NCBI GenBank assembly: GCA_026770615.1
Contig: MU631757.1
Location: 69,348-83,943, forward strand
DNA: 14,596 bases
From: Pavlovales sp. CCMP2436
Taxonomy: Eukaryota > Haptophyta > Pavlovophyceae > Pavlovales
Reading direction: 5' to 3'
A model generated the notes under the pieces. That model was given only the letters and a program-made list of their open reading frames with translations. It was not told the origin of the DNA and made no database searches. The translations under genes and the position numbers were made by a program. Of this stretch, positions 1-7,944 are shown in pieces. How positions within the stretch are numbered: position 1 is the stretch's first letter; the number at the start of each line of letters is the position of its first letter.

Positions 1-42
1 ATTCAAGCTGGCGTCTGACTGTTCTGAATGTTGTGCTGGTCT
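1..42 (+). repeat. Dispersed repeat Q, copy 1
   Basis: The core starting attcaagctggcgtctgact recurs 61 bases downstream and, inverted, at 7823-7873, where positions 1-42 match without a mismatch. A partial and a diverged copy lie near 12.1-12.2 kb. The copy is cut by the window edge. It lies in what appears to be an intron upstream of the exon at 113. Confidence 0.9.
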
Positions 43-53
43 CTATATATTAC

Positions 54-95
54 TGATAGGGATTCAAGCTGGCGTCTGACTGTTCTGAATGTTGT
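54..95 (+). repeat. Dispersed repeat Q, copy 2 (tandem with copy 1)
   Basis: This is a second copy beginning tgatagggattcaagctggc, offset 61 bases from copy 1. It runs almost into the pyrimidine-rich tract and the acceptor ending at 112. It contains tctgac, which could serve as a branch point for that acceptor, so the repeat may supply intron signals. That role is inference. Confidence 0.9.
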
Positions 96-112
96 TCTCT
101 ATATCATCACAG

Positions 113-277
113 AAACTCGGCTTCGAAGTCGACACCGCGCACTTTGTCGGAATGAAGCCGAGTTTCGACCTTTCCCTCTTGCCCCTCGGGAAGGTCCCTC
201 TCGGCAACTTCTACCAGGCTCCCGACGCCCTGCGCGTGAACTACCTCGGATGGGCGCGCCGTCGCGATCGCCCTTGA
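113..277 (+). CDS. Terminal exon of an unidentified protein (54 codons plus stop)
   Basis: The sequence tctctatatcatcacag at 96-112 is a good 3' splice site, and the frame that follows is open with strong G/C-ending codons until TGA at 275-277. The encoded tail starts KLGFEVDTAHFVGM and ends in a basic GWARRRDRP. There is no plausible ATG start, so I read it as the last exon of a gene whose upstream exons lie left of the window. The VDTAHF string faintly recalls allantoicase, but the G-N expected after it is replaced by G-M and the rest does not fit, so I do not assign a function. The upstream intron carries two copies of repeat Q. The 3' flank is A-rich with no AATAAA. Confidence 0.6.
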   Translation, partial: KLGFEVDTAHFVGMKPSFDLSLLPLGKVPLGNFYQAPDALRVNYLGWARRRDRP

Positions 278-1011
278 GCGCCCGAAAAAGCGCCAAAAAA
301 AAACTGGCCTACTAGCAACCGCTATGGCTCTGCTCTATGAGTTGCTCATTGAGATTGCGTTTATTTATGTATGTCCCGTATTAACCTCCGACTGCTAACA
401 CGGTGTTTCATAAACGCAGTCTGCTCACTGTGGCGTTGAATCGACGCAGTCTGACTCCGTCGATCAAAGCTTTCTGTTCATCCTGTTCCGAAGCCTGCGT
501 CTACTAATCATCTAATTAATAATCCTGGATTGGGTTTTTGAAATTGGGCGGACACTTCCGCCACTTAGTCGAGGACTGCAATAGCTAAATGGCCAGATGG
601 GCTGCGGTGAAGGTGGATGCGAGGCGCATTGCGATGGCCACGACGGCATGTTCATGCAAATCGTGTATTTATAGAAGCCACTTTGCCAGTATTGTGCAAA
701 AGTCAGAGGGATGCGTGCCAAAGCAAGATTTGATCCAATTAGAATTTTGAAAATACCCTTAGACATAGAAATGAGCAGGGAACAACTACGGTGCATCGGT
801 TCGACACCTGATTCTAACCGGAATTAAAACAAAACGGTCGTCAAATTGAAGGGCCGTATTTTCAGCATACGAGTCACATACGTCCCTTTACGTTGGAGGC
901 CGATTTTTGTAACTTCCACAGCTCACACGCACGTACTCTTGCAATGATATGGTCTATAGCCTAGTATGGCTACCTGCCGGGTGCAGTGCCTCCCAGGAGT
1001 AAGAAAGTATT
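278..1011. other. Noncoding stretch, no supported gene
   Basis: This region has mixed composition. A 94-codon minus-strand frame (512-796) has unbiased codons and no splice or family evidence, so I leave it out. I see no RNA gene, and a T-loop-like ggttcgacacc near 799 lacks tRNA arms. Confidence 0.5.
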
Positions 1012-1240
1012 CTATATAAATGCAACATTTGGATGCATATTTTTCATGGGTTCTGCTCGGTATAATTGGGGACTTGGAGCTGGAGTCAAGTCGACGATCA
1101 TCGGGTCGGACGGCGCAGCACCTGCTGCAGCAGGCGGAGGCACACGCCCGAACCACCGAGCGAACCTTGCTTTGTCTTCGAAGCTGACATCCTCTACGAG
1201 CGCGTCGCATAGGCCGCGAGGGCTAGGCCGCGAGTTCATA
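1012..1240 (-). CDS. Small hypothetical protein or exon (75 aa)
   Basis: The minus frame from ATG at 1240-1238 runs to TAG at 1014-1012. The middle part (residues about 10-50) looks coding: an acidic/aromatic segment LCDALVEDVSFEDKARFARW, then a Pro/Ala-rich linker and an SDPMIVDL patch. The last 15 residues come from AT-rich DNA and look like read-through of non-coding sequence, so the true end may be a missed splice near 1065-1080. Upstream, gcttgcggcag on the minus strand is a candidate acceptor that would make this an internal exon. The start lies in a threefold repeat of taggccgcgag. No family is recognised. The opposite-strand frame at 986-1288 looks like a shadow. Confidence 0.35.
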
Positions 1241-1249
1241 GGCCGCGAG
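1210..1249 (+). repeat. Three near-tandem copies of taggccgcgag
   Basis: Exact 11-mers start at 1210, 1224 and 1239 with 3-4 base spacers. The array lies at the 5' end of the minus-strand frame at 1012-1240 and would encode its N-terminal residues. Confidence 0.85.
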
Positions 1250-1512
1250 CGTGCAGGCTGCCGCAAGCGCGTACACGAGAGTAACTAACTTGGCAGATTG
1301 TGTTTTTTAAATTGGCTATTCGCCGGCCACTGGCCGAAGATCCGTCAGATATGACTAAGTGCTGGCCGGTGGAGTGGCCGAGGATCTGAAGAGGTCGTAA
1401 AACACACAGCGTTACTCCCAAACCTTATCTTAAAACTTTCTCCTCATCTAAGGTGGTTGTGGTTTGCTTACCGGGAATAAGTGAGTGGGTTCCTCTGTAG
1501 TGTGAGCCGATG

Positions 1513-1644
1513 TTACTGTGTATCGTCATTGCCTTGGCCGTGCTTCGAGATGACTTTGGATTTGGGGGTGCGCTTCTCGGCGCTCTTGCGCTTGTGGACC
1601 TTGGCCTGCGGCTCGCCGAGGGGTACAAGGCAAGGAGCTTCCGC
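1513..1644 (-). CDS. C-terminal exon of a basic, probably nuclear protein
   Basis: On the minus strand, gctccctctagcag is a strong acceptor ending at 1645. It is followed by 43 sense codons and TAA at 1515-1513. The product is lysine/arginine-rich (KVHKRKSAEKRTPKSK then VISKHGQGNDDTQ), with AAG-rich, G/C-ending codons that support this frame over the other two. The basic KHKRK-type cluster would fit a nuclear or nucleic-acid-binding protein, but no domain is visible. The previous exon probably ends at 1799 (ggagccg followed by gtaatg), giving a 154-base intron. That exon would add a Pro/Ser-rich stretch ending PPSSEP in phase 0. Its start is not resolved, since an in-frame stop near 1880 requires another junction. 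Confidence 0.5.
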   Translation of the reverse strand, partial: AEAPCLVPLGEPQAKVHKRKSAEKRTPKSKVISKHGQGNDDTQ

Positions 1645-1966
1645 CTGCTAGAGGGAGCCCGGCCTGGCTTGTCCGTGCCGAACTGTCTCTGGTTGTAGCA
1701 TTTGAGTGCTCTAAAGGAAAATTATTAAAAAAACTCAAATTTAACTTTACACGCAGAACTCAGTGAACTTACATTTCAAAATATTTAAATTTCATTACCG
1801 GCTCCGAGCTCGGCGGCGGCCTCGGCGGCAGGCTGGGTGCAGCTGGGTGGCGGTCACAAGACCCAAGACAGAGTTAAGATAGTGTGTTTACATCTGGGGG
1901 TCACGCAGGAACCCTACAGCACTCCGCGGAGCACCACAGAGCGCGTGGAGCCACTGAAAAAAAAAG

Positions 1967-2049
1967 CCGGGAATTCCGGGATTCCCGGAATGGAAAATTC
2001 CGGGAATATATTTCATCCCGGAATTCCGGGAATGGAATCCCGGAATTTT
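1967..2049. repeat. Cluster of ccgggaattccggg palindromes
   Basis: About 80 bases consist almost only of overlapping variants of ggaattccggga and its complement, including perfect palindromes such as cccggaattccggg-type cores. The two halves are related both directly and as inverted copies around the centre ggaatatatttc. Such arrays occur at subterminal regions of some DNA transposons, but no flanking transposase or target duplication is seen here. Confidence 0.85.
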
Positions 2050-2121
2050 GAGAGCACTCAAAATGGGTCAGGTCGTGCGCTCTGCTCGTGGTGCTCTCAC
2101 CGTCGCGACGTGGTGCTCAAA

Positions 2122-3163
2122 ATGCGACGGTGCGCCTTTGAGGTGGCCACCGTGACGCTCTTGGACCCGGTCACCAACGGCTTCGACGCGAGGCGGATGC
2201 AGGCGTGGATGGCGGAGCTTGCTGCGATGCCCACGTCGTCGCTGCCGCACGTCGTCGTCACGGTGAAGGTGCGCCCTCGCCGTACCCGAGCCCTGAACCG
2301 CACTATCCTCCCTGACTACCCTCCATGGCTACCCTTCCTATCCCTGTTAGTTCTACCTGCCGAGGCCGCTCGCACGCGTGCTCTGGAGTTGTTGCGTCGT
2401 GTTGGTGTACGACGCCGTTGACAACGTTGATCACGTGGAAGGGCTGATGCGGACGTGAAAGTCTCTGCCATACAACACGTACGCGCCGCGCTCGATCTTC
2501 ATCGCGCAGACCAACGCGACCGTCACCGCGTTCGCCAGTCCGCCATCGAGCTCTCACTTTCGCCCAAAGTGGGACGCGTTAGTCACGCGCGGGCGGATAG
2601 CTATGCCCACCGCTCTGGTCCCCCACCAGCACACAAACGTCGGGCGGTGGCGCGAGGCCGAGCCTGCGTCGCGGCTGAGGCCCGTGTGTGCAATCGGCCT
2701 GCTCGTCGGTCAGCACCTCAACGCACCGCACGACGCGGAGCTCGCCAAACTGGCCGCTACAACCTGCTCGGTGCACGTCGCCCTGCACTACATCCACGAG
2801 TCCTCAAACAAGCGAGTGGGTCGCCAAACAGCGCGCGTGCTCGTCTACGGGTGCAGAGCTGATGGAAGCGCGCTGCCTCCGGTGGAAGCGGCCAAGGTGC
2901 GACGCAGCGCGCACGCCACGGCTGCGGCAACTCGTGTGCCTGGAGGGCCCGTGGGGTCTGGGAGCGGCACAAGGGTGCAGCAGCGCTTGGCGCTCGCAGA
3001 CGACGCGGCCCTGTTCAATTTCTCGTCGCAGCGCCGGTACCACGACGTAAACTGGTTGGATGGGATTGACGTAGCGCTTCTCTGGCCGCCTGACAGGTAC
3101 CCGCACTCTAGCCCCAACCTGTCCGATAAAGACCCGGACACAGCTATGAACATACGGGAATAA
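2122..3163 (+). CDS. Two-exon gene of unknown function, interrupted by an in-frame TGA
   Basis: Exon 1 (ATG 2122 to 2268) encodes MRRCAFEVATVTLLDP through PHVVVTVK. The intron 2269-2350 (82 nt) starts gtgcgc, has a ccctgac branch-like site and ends tcctatccctgttag. Exon 2 starts at 2351 in phase 0 (FYLPRPLARVLW, then VYDAVDNVDHVEGLMRT) and is open to TAA at 3161-3163 except for one TGA at 2456-2458. Both sides of that TGA keep the same frame and G/C-ending codons (KSLPYNTYAPRSIF follows), so the stop interrupts what reads as one frame. Without it the product is about 319 residues. The part after about 2830 is Ala/Arg-rich and less convincing. The start is uncertain because the frame is also open upstream of 2122. 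No domain is recognised. AATAAA overlaps the terminal stop. Confidence 0.45.
3085..3124 (+). repeat. 40-bp direct repeat, copy 1
   Basis: The core gcactctagccccaacctg recurs 174 bases downstream at 3259-3298 with a few substitutions. This copy lies inside the 3' end of the 2122-3163 frame; the other lies just beyond its stop. This suggests a local duplication of the gene's end. Confidence 0.85.
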
Positions 3164-3164
3164 A
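3159..3164 (+). terminator. Candidate polyadenylation signal AATAAA
   Basis: AATAAA overlaps the TAA stop of the 2122-3163 gene. It is flanked by a short direct repeat aacatacgggaa at 3148 and 3165. The position would give a very short 3' UTR; usage is inferred. Confidence 0.35.
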
Positions 3165-3258
3165 ACATACGGGAAGGTCCAGCGATGGCAAGGATGGGTG
3201 AGGCAGCGCAAAGCACTAGGCTCCCATTTCTCGGTTTATTGTATAACTAACGCCCCAA

Positions 3259-3298
3259 GCTGCCTGGCAGGTATCTGCACTCTAGCCCCAACCTGACC
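3259..3298 (+). repeat. 40-bp direct repeat, copy 2
   Basis: This is the downstream partner of 3085-3124 (gcactctagccccaacctg core identical). It is followed by non-coding sequence. Confidence 0.85.
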
Positions 3299-3347
3299 AT
3301 GACCTGCTGAAGCCAGGCCTCGGTTGCTACCGGAAGTAAAGAACCTT

Positions 3348-3409
3348 ACTGGTTAAAAACCAGTTTACAGTACTTATTGCATTGGTTAATCCCTTGCCGG
3401 CAAGGGATT
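3348..3409. repeat. Short hairpin and 22-bp perfect palindrome
   Basis: Positions 3348-3364 fold as actggtt/aaccagt around a 3-base loop. Positions 3388-3409 form a perfect 22-bp palindrome with arms aatcccttgcc and ggcaagggatt. Both lie 190-250 bases after the stop of the preceding gene. Confidence 0.85.
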
Positions 3410-3776
3410 GACCATGAACAGGGTCCTGGCTCCAGCTGTGCTATGGCAGGCCGCTTGCCAAATCAGGCCGTGGGGTGGGGGGGGGGGGGGGTGTGTTCAT
3501 AGATGCAACAAGACGCCAGGCATCGTCCAATCAGCGAGCCGCTGGTCGCTCAGGGAGACGCGAAATCTTGAATGTGGTAGCGTCAATCGTGACGGTAGAC
3601 ATTTTTTAATGTGGTAGAAGTATGGCGCTTATTCTAGCCCTAACCCGCGAAGTTGGTGAAAAAGTGGCCACTTGGTAAAAATGTGTGTGGGGGGAGGGGG
3701 GGAGCCTGTGGCATCTGCTACGACCTCGTCGCCGACTTCACCTCTACCACCCCTGCTGCCAGGACTAATGTCTGAC

Positions 3777-3831
3777 GTCGACCAAGTCTGTGTGTGAACA
3801 CCGCCTGTTGAACCATGCTGAGCCGCTGATA
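3777..3831 (+). repeat. Dispersed repeat S, copy 1
   Basis: These 55 bases starting gtcgaccaagtctgtgtgtg match 6389-6443 at about 48 of 55 positions. The inverted complement recurs at 10822-10869 and partly at 7926-7944. The sequence after it (atattacaacag) resembles a 3' splice site, as does the sequence following copy 2. Confidence 0.85.
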
Positions 3832-3974
3832 TATTACAACAGATTCCCCGAAATAACAAGAATGGACATGGTCACGAAAGAAGAAGGCCGTCGGTCTCGT
3901 TGCTCGTACAAAAATAAAAATCCATTTTTAGAATAGGTCGGTCGGACAAACAGAGGGATATTCAGCGGTGGGGT

Positions 3975-4080
3975 CGGTATCCCTGGGCTTGACAAAAGGT
4001 TCCTTGGCTTGAGTATTTTTCGGCGCTTGGGTCCGGTGGAGATCTGCTTGGGAGTGGACGTCAATCTAGAAACTTGCGCA
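3975..4080 (+). repeat. Dispersed repeat R, copy A
   Basis: About 106 bases starting cggtatcc and ending aatctagaaacttgcgca align along their length (roughly 70% by eye) with the inverted copies at 5197-5304 and 9657-9755. Shared blocks are cggtatcc, ccttgg/gatccgagt, cgcttgggtccggtgga and the ggacgt-aatcta end. Confidence 0.75.
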
Positions 4081-4188
4081 TACCCGGTGCCCGACAGCCC
4101 TCCGCTCTCAAATAAGATCAGAAATCTCAAATCAAGATCAGCACCATCCTTACCTTGCCACCCCCCCCCCCCCTCCGTACCTTTTCTA

Positions 4189-4374
4189 CTCCCAGGCGAG
4201 CACGCACGCTATTTTGAGACGGAGGCTCAATTTCTTAGCAAATTACATGCAAAAAATGTTTAAATATGCTCAAATTACTATTGAGGGGCACACAAAATGA
4301 GGCTCAAATTCTTGTCGTTACGGTTTCTTATTACCCGCGACCCCCTGTACTGCTCCCAGGCGAGCACGTACGCT
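4189..4374 (+). repeat. Repeat D: duplicated ctcccaggcgagcacg segment
   Basis: The sequence ctcccaggcgagcacg with a following yacgct occurs at 4189-4210 and 4353-4374, 164 bases apart. Between them gaggctcaa-ttctt occurs twice (about 4222 and 4296). The block attttgagacggaggctcaa (4212-4231) also recurs inverted near 7887-7912, close to repeats S and Q. Confidence 0.7.
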
Positions 4375-4400
4375 TCTCCACCGCCCACCCACCCGGCTGC

Positions 4401-4735
4401 TCTGGTGGTGGTCGCACGGGGTTCCCACTATTTTCTACCCATACGCGGCGTACGTCGAAGCGGCTGTGAGTTACGTCTACACGCTACCTGATGATTTTTA
4501 TTTATTTATTTGTATGTTAGTATTTCTCTGTTGAAGGGTCGCACGGGGTTCCCACTATATTGTATCCCTATGCGGTGTACGTCGAAGAGGCTTTGAGTCA
4601 CGACTAATCGCTCCCTGGTTTTTAGTTTTTAGTTTTTATGTTGGTATTGATCTGGTGGTGGTTGCACAGGATTCTATCCCTATGCGGCACACGTCTAAGC
4701 GGCTGTGAGTTACGACTACACGCTGCCTGGTGACA
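4401..4735 (+). repeat. Tandem repeat, about 125-bp unit, 2.7 copies
   Basis: Units start at 4401, 4527 and 4651. Each carries tctg-tgaag/tggtgg, then gtcgcacggggttcccacta (shortened in unit 3 by about 13 bases), then a ccctatgcgg-acgtcgaagcggct block and a cgctncctg block. The ends of units 1 and 2 share tatgttrgtatt. It does not encode a consistent repeat peptide, so it looks like a minisatellite rather than a coding array. Confidence 0.85.
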
Positions 4736-5064
4736 TGATGAGTGTTTGAGTGCCTTTCCCCCCAGCTCGAGTCGCCCTGTCCGGCCGGCTAGAGACCCCT
4801 TGTTGCAAATCGTGGCCGAGAGAAGGAGATAGCAGCTGCCCCCGTGAAAAGGGGCAGGCTTGGCGAGCTGTGCACAGCGCACGTCATTCTAATATTATTA
4901 AATTATTTGTATTACATTAGTACTATATTATTCGTAGTATCATAGTTTGCGTATAATATTATTAGTAGCATGTGACTTGTATTCTATGATTAGACTCTAT
5001 TAGGAATATTTTATATAGTAATTACATGCATCATTTTATTATTAATCTAACAATGAAATATTAG

Positions 5065-5802
5065 GTGGTGCCGTTCCCGTCGCGCACACACCCGATGCCG
5101 TCACAGCCGTCCTTGAGCAGGTAAAAGCTCAACTTATATATTGGCTACAAATATAGCCCCCCCCCCTCCATTCGTCGCTATTGTTAGTTGTATGATGTGT
5201 GTAAATATTCTAGATGTACTTCCGTCCCCTGACAGGTTTCCACAGGACCGAAGCGTTGAGAAAGCACTCGGATCAAGGGATCTTTACAGAGCACACGGAT
5301 ACCGGATGTATATTTTTGATTGAATTTATGGGTTGGGCGGTTGGATATATATCTCTCTTTTTCTCTAATATATAAATAAATAAACATTTAATTGAATAAA
5401 TATGCGAATACGCACATACAATATATATATTATATATATGTATAGATATATCTATATATCTATATATCTATATATCTATATCTATAGATAGATAGATAGA
5501 TAGATATGTAAACACAAATAAAGAATCCTCCCCTCAACTGCAGCTCGTGGTGCAGCTCAATGAAAACAACCTTGGTCGCTATGCGTTTTGATCCCCGCCA
5601 AATGTGGTGGGCCACTTGAGCGTACGTCAAAGGCTGTGGATTCACTGAGCCTAGAACTAATCAAACGGCTGTAACTAATAACCGCAGCTCGTGGCACAAC
5701 CGGCGGCAATATATAATATATGCACATATAAATCTATATAATAATTCTTAGTAATGGTTGTCAGCAAATATATATGGTGTCAGCATTATCTAACACAAAG
5801 CA

Positions 5803-5835
<33 letters not shown>

Positions 5836-5839
5836 TATT

Positions 5840-5877
<38 letters not shown>

Positions 5878-5885
5878 AAAATATA

Positions 5886-5916
<31 letters not shown>

Positions 5917-6802
5917 TTATATGACTGCATCTCGTGGCACAACCGGCGGTGATAAAGTTTTATTCTGTAAATTTGAGTATATCTTGAAATATGTCTATTA
6001 TATAATATATAAATAATACAATATATTAGACTAAGAGTTCATATAATATATTAGACTAAGAGTTTTCCCTCTTAACTGCAGCTTGTGGCACAATCGGCGG
6101 CAAGATCATGTTTCTTGCCACTTTCTCATGCCCAGCCCGCGGCCACTGGATCAGGCTCTGAGGGAGCGGCCATCGCAAAAAAGTGGCAACAAACATTGAG
6201 GAGATTTTTCACTGCCGTTCATGACCCCTACTCCCTGTTTTATGACTGGCCGCTTGTGGCACAACCGGCGGCAAGGAGATCACTCGCGGCTGCGGGGCTT
6301 AGGATCATAAAAGAGTTTTCGGTCGAGGCGACCGCGATGCGGCTGCTCGCAGGGCTGCAGCAGCAGGTACGCATCAATGAACAGTGCAGTCGACCGAGTC
6401 AGTGAGTGAACACCACCTGTTGAACCATGCTGATCTGCTAATAATCATAAATGATACTTATACAAATGCTGACAATTGTAGGTGCCTGAGGTCCACCGCA
6501 CAACTGCACTGTTTGCGAATGCGTCCGACTTGGGCAAGCAGCGAGCGCCAATTGAGGCGTTCGCGCGCGCCTGCGCCCTCCGCGGCACGCCGAGGCTGTG
6601 CCCAGCATGGCCGGAGAACGACGACCCGCTGGCCGCACTTGGCAACCAGCTCGCACCCCAAGTCACCGCTGCGTACAGATCGGAGCTCTTCGCGCTAGTA
6701 CACGCGTGCGTGGATGTGTCGGACACGAAAAAGCCCGATCCTCCGCGCAGACCTGGGCGTGGGCAGCGGCGAGTCCTGCTAAGGGGACGGACATATTTGT
6801 AG
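5065..6802 (+). CDS. Spliced gene resembling the C-terminal end of a GT4-type glycosyltransferase (partial at 5' end)
   Basis: Three exons are read. Exon 5065-5120 lies between gaaatattag and cagGTAAAA; its first two bases complete a codon, then come GAVPVAHTPDAVTAVLEQ. Exon 6082-6366 follows tttccctcttaactgcag. Exon 6482-6802 ends in TAG, after a 115-nt intron (6367-6481) starting gtacgc, with tgctgac 8 bases before the acceptor gtag. All joins are in phase. The TAVLEQ / LVAQPAARRSLAAAGL / EFSVEATAMRLLAG succession matches the usual C-terminal helix pattern of family 4 glycosyltransferases (Ll.dp..rr.l...G...v.e.fs.e..a.rll). The nucleotide-sugar binding part would lie upstream, and I could not find those exons. 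The last exon adds about 106 residues of unknown role, ending basic. If the exon starts at 6082, 57 extra residues precede the conserved segment; the copy at 6253 would remove them but has lost its AG. An armadillo-like helical repeat is the alternative reading. Confidence 0.5.
5197..5304 (-). repeat. Dispersed repeat R, copy B (inverted, intronic)
   Basis: Read on the minus strand this runs from cggtatccgtgtgctctg to aatatttacaca and aligns with copies A and C. It lies in the large intron of the 5065-6802 gene, in antisense orientation. Confidence 0.75.
5420..5508. repeat. AT microsatellite with (ctatatat)n and (gata)n arms
   Basis: Alternating TA is followed by at least three ctatatat units and then about five gata units. 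The junction tatctatagata is palindromic, so the tract could fold back on itself. It lies in the large intron of the 5065-6802 gene. Confidence 0.9.
5535..6282 (+). repeat. Five copies of an intron-acceptor / exon-start module
   Basis: The module is (aactgcag)ctcgtggcacaaccggcggc. Its exon-like part starts at 5544, 5688, 5931, 6082 and 6253. Copies at 5544, 5688 and 6082 keep the AG; 5931 has gcat and 6253 has gccg instead. In translation each starts LV(A/V)Q, and the last two read LVAQSAARS and LVAQPAARRS in one frame 57 codons apart. Microsatellites fill the gaps between copies. This looks like repeated duplication of the splice-site border, or serial insertions that copied it. Confidence 0.85.
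5813..5916. repeat. (AC)n and (AT)n microsatellites
   Basis: A run of AC dinucleotides (5813-5835) is followed by long AT runs (about 5846-5874 and 5897-5916), between module copies 2 and 3 in the same intron. Confidence 0.95.
6389..6443 (+). repeat. Dispersed repeat S, copy 2 (inside an intron)
   Basis: This copy makes up about half of the 115-nt intron 6367-6481, between the donor side and the branch/acceptor side. It is about 87% identical by eye to 3777-3831. Its presence suggests that this intron arose from, or was invaded by, the repeat. Confidence 0.85.
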
Positions 6803-7822
6803 ATATTTACACACGCAGTACTTCTCTATTACTTTGAAATAGCGGGCTTATTCCTCTCGTAAGCTGTTCATGCCTATTTGAAACTAAAAGAAGCGAAAAT
6901 TAGAATACTTTTCTTAAGCAAATATAAGTTAGAACGCGTCTATCTGCGGAACTGTAGTTAGTAGCAGCTTAACTGCCTCTAATTACGTGCATTCTGCCAC
7001 AATAAGGCGAAAGTATACTGCCTATGCCTAAAGCCTAAATAATATTTACAGAAACACTCGGCTGCACACGCACTAACCGTACGGCATGATAACTACATCT
7101 AATTCTGACAAAGGGCCTATTGTACGTATAAGGCGTCGCGCATGCATCTTGAAGACCATGTAATTATAAGTAACTTAATAAGTTGAAAGTGAAAGAAGCG
7201 AGCGGCAATAATCTGCTGGCGGTCGAGATTTTGTCAGCTTCTTAGCCAATCAAATATGCAAATTTAGATGTAATTTAAAGCGCTATTTACATACTATATA
7301 CTGCATGTATTATGAGGGGTGGAAATGATGCGTCGTCAAAGTCCAAATAAATAATGGCGCGATTCCGCACCACCGCGCGTGCAGGCCCAGACGAACCCAA
7401 GTACCATATACTTAGCCTACCTACCCACCGTACCACCTCAAATAAGAAACTGTCAATGGGTGCAATGGGCGCCGCCACCAGCACCAGGAATAACTGCGGA
7501 GTACGGAGGCTCAAACAATACTTACTAATCACATCACATATTATTGGTGTCTTGCGACCTTACATTCCAAGGCTCAGCCCCGGAGCACGAATGATAATAA
7601 AAAGATGCACGGCGACCGTGCAGTCCCATCCTATGTACCCTTCAAATTCAAACTGTTATAATCCGGACGCCCAACCCTTTTTTTAAAGAAAAGAATGATT
7701 AGTTTCGTCGGTACTAGTACTCAAGTTTCGTTATAGAGCATACGTTTGTCTTATCTGTAACGGCTTTTAAAAATGATAGCATAAGACTAAGGCACGCAGC
7801 AGGCAATGGACGACGCAGCGCT
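6803..7822. other. Intergenic stretch without a supported gene
   Basis: The DNA is moderately AT-rich. A 110-codon plus frame with an ATG (7354-7686) has unbiased codons, no recognisable domain and a comparable frame on the other strand, so I do not call it. I see no RNA gene. Confidence 0.5.
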
Positions 7823-7873
7823 CAGACCAGCACAACATTCAGAACAGTCAGACGCCAGCTTGAATCCCTATCA
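7823..7873 (-). repeat. Dispersed repeat Q, copy 3 (inverted)
   Basis: The reverse complement matches 1-42 exactly, and the tgataggg start matches copy 2. Together with copies 1 and 2 it forms an inverted pair bracketing about 7.8 kb, but the enclosed DNA contains several unrelated genes, so a single transposon is unlikely. Confidence 0.9.
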
Positions 7874-7925
7874 TAAACATAAGAACACAACTGAGCCTCA
7901 GTCTCAAAATCGCCTTTCTTCTTAT

Positions 7926-7944
7926 TATTAGCGGCTCAGCATGG
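7926..7944 (-). repeat. Dispersed repeat S, copy 4 (partial, inverted)
   Basis: The sequence tattagcggctcagcatgg is the reverse complement of the S 3' end (ccatgctgagccgct-ata). It lies 52 bases from Q copy 3, with a D-like segment (gagcctcagtctcaaaatc) in between. Confidence 0.65.

Larger units (their letters stand above)
3410..5064. other. Repeat-rich stretch without a supported gene
   Basis: This region contains a 15-G run (3477-3491), a poly-C run near 4162-4173, repeats S, R and D, a 2.7-copy tandem array, and an AT-rich block from about 4885 to 5060. A GC-rich island at 3700-3765 (about 20 sensible codons on plus) could be a lost exon next to repeat S, but no valid donor is visible. 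Open frames elsewhere here are short and unbiased. Confidence 0.5.

Noticed and set aside
113..277. Allantoicase-like string VDTAHF in the first exon
   Set aside because: Only a few residues agree, the following G-N is missing and the rest of the exon does not fit the family.
785..825. tRNA T-loop-like ggttcgacacc
   Set aside because: The T stem does not pair and no acceptor, D or anticodon arm can be placed.
5420..5916. CRISPR-like or regulatory array
   Set aside because: The regular structure is ordinary TA, AC and GATA microsatellite without unique spacers.
7354..7686. 110-codon plus frame with an ATG
   Set aside because: No codon bias, no splice support, no domain, and a comparable frame opposite; length is within chance for this composition.
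1..7873. A single 7.8-kb transposon bounded by inverted repeat Q
   Set aside because: The interval holds several unrelated spliced genes, no transposase is seen, and further Q copies lie outside it, so Q is better explained as a dispersed repeat.
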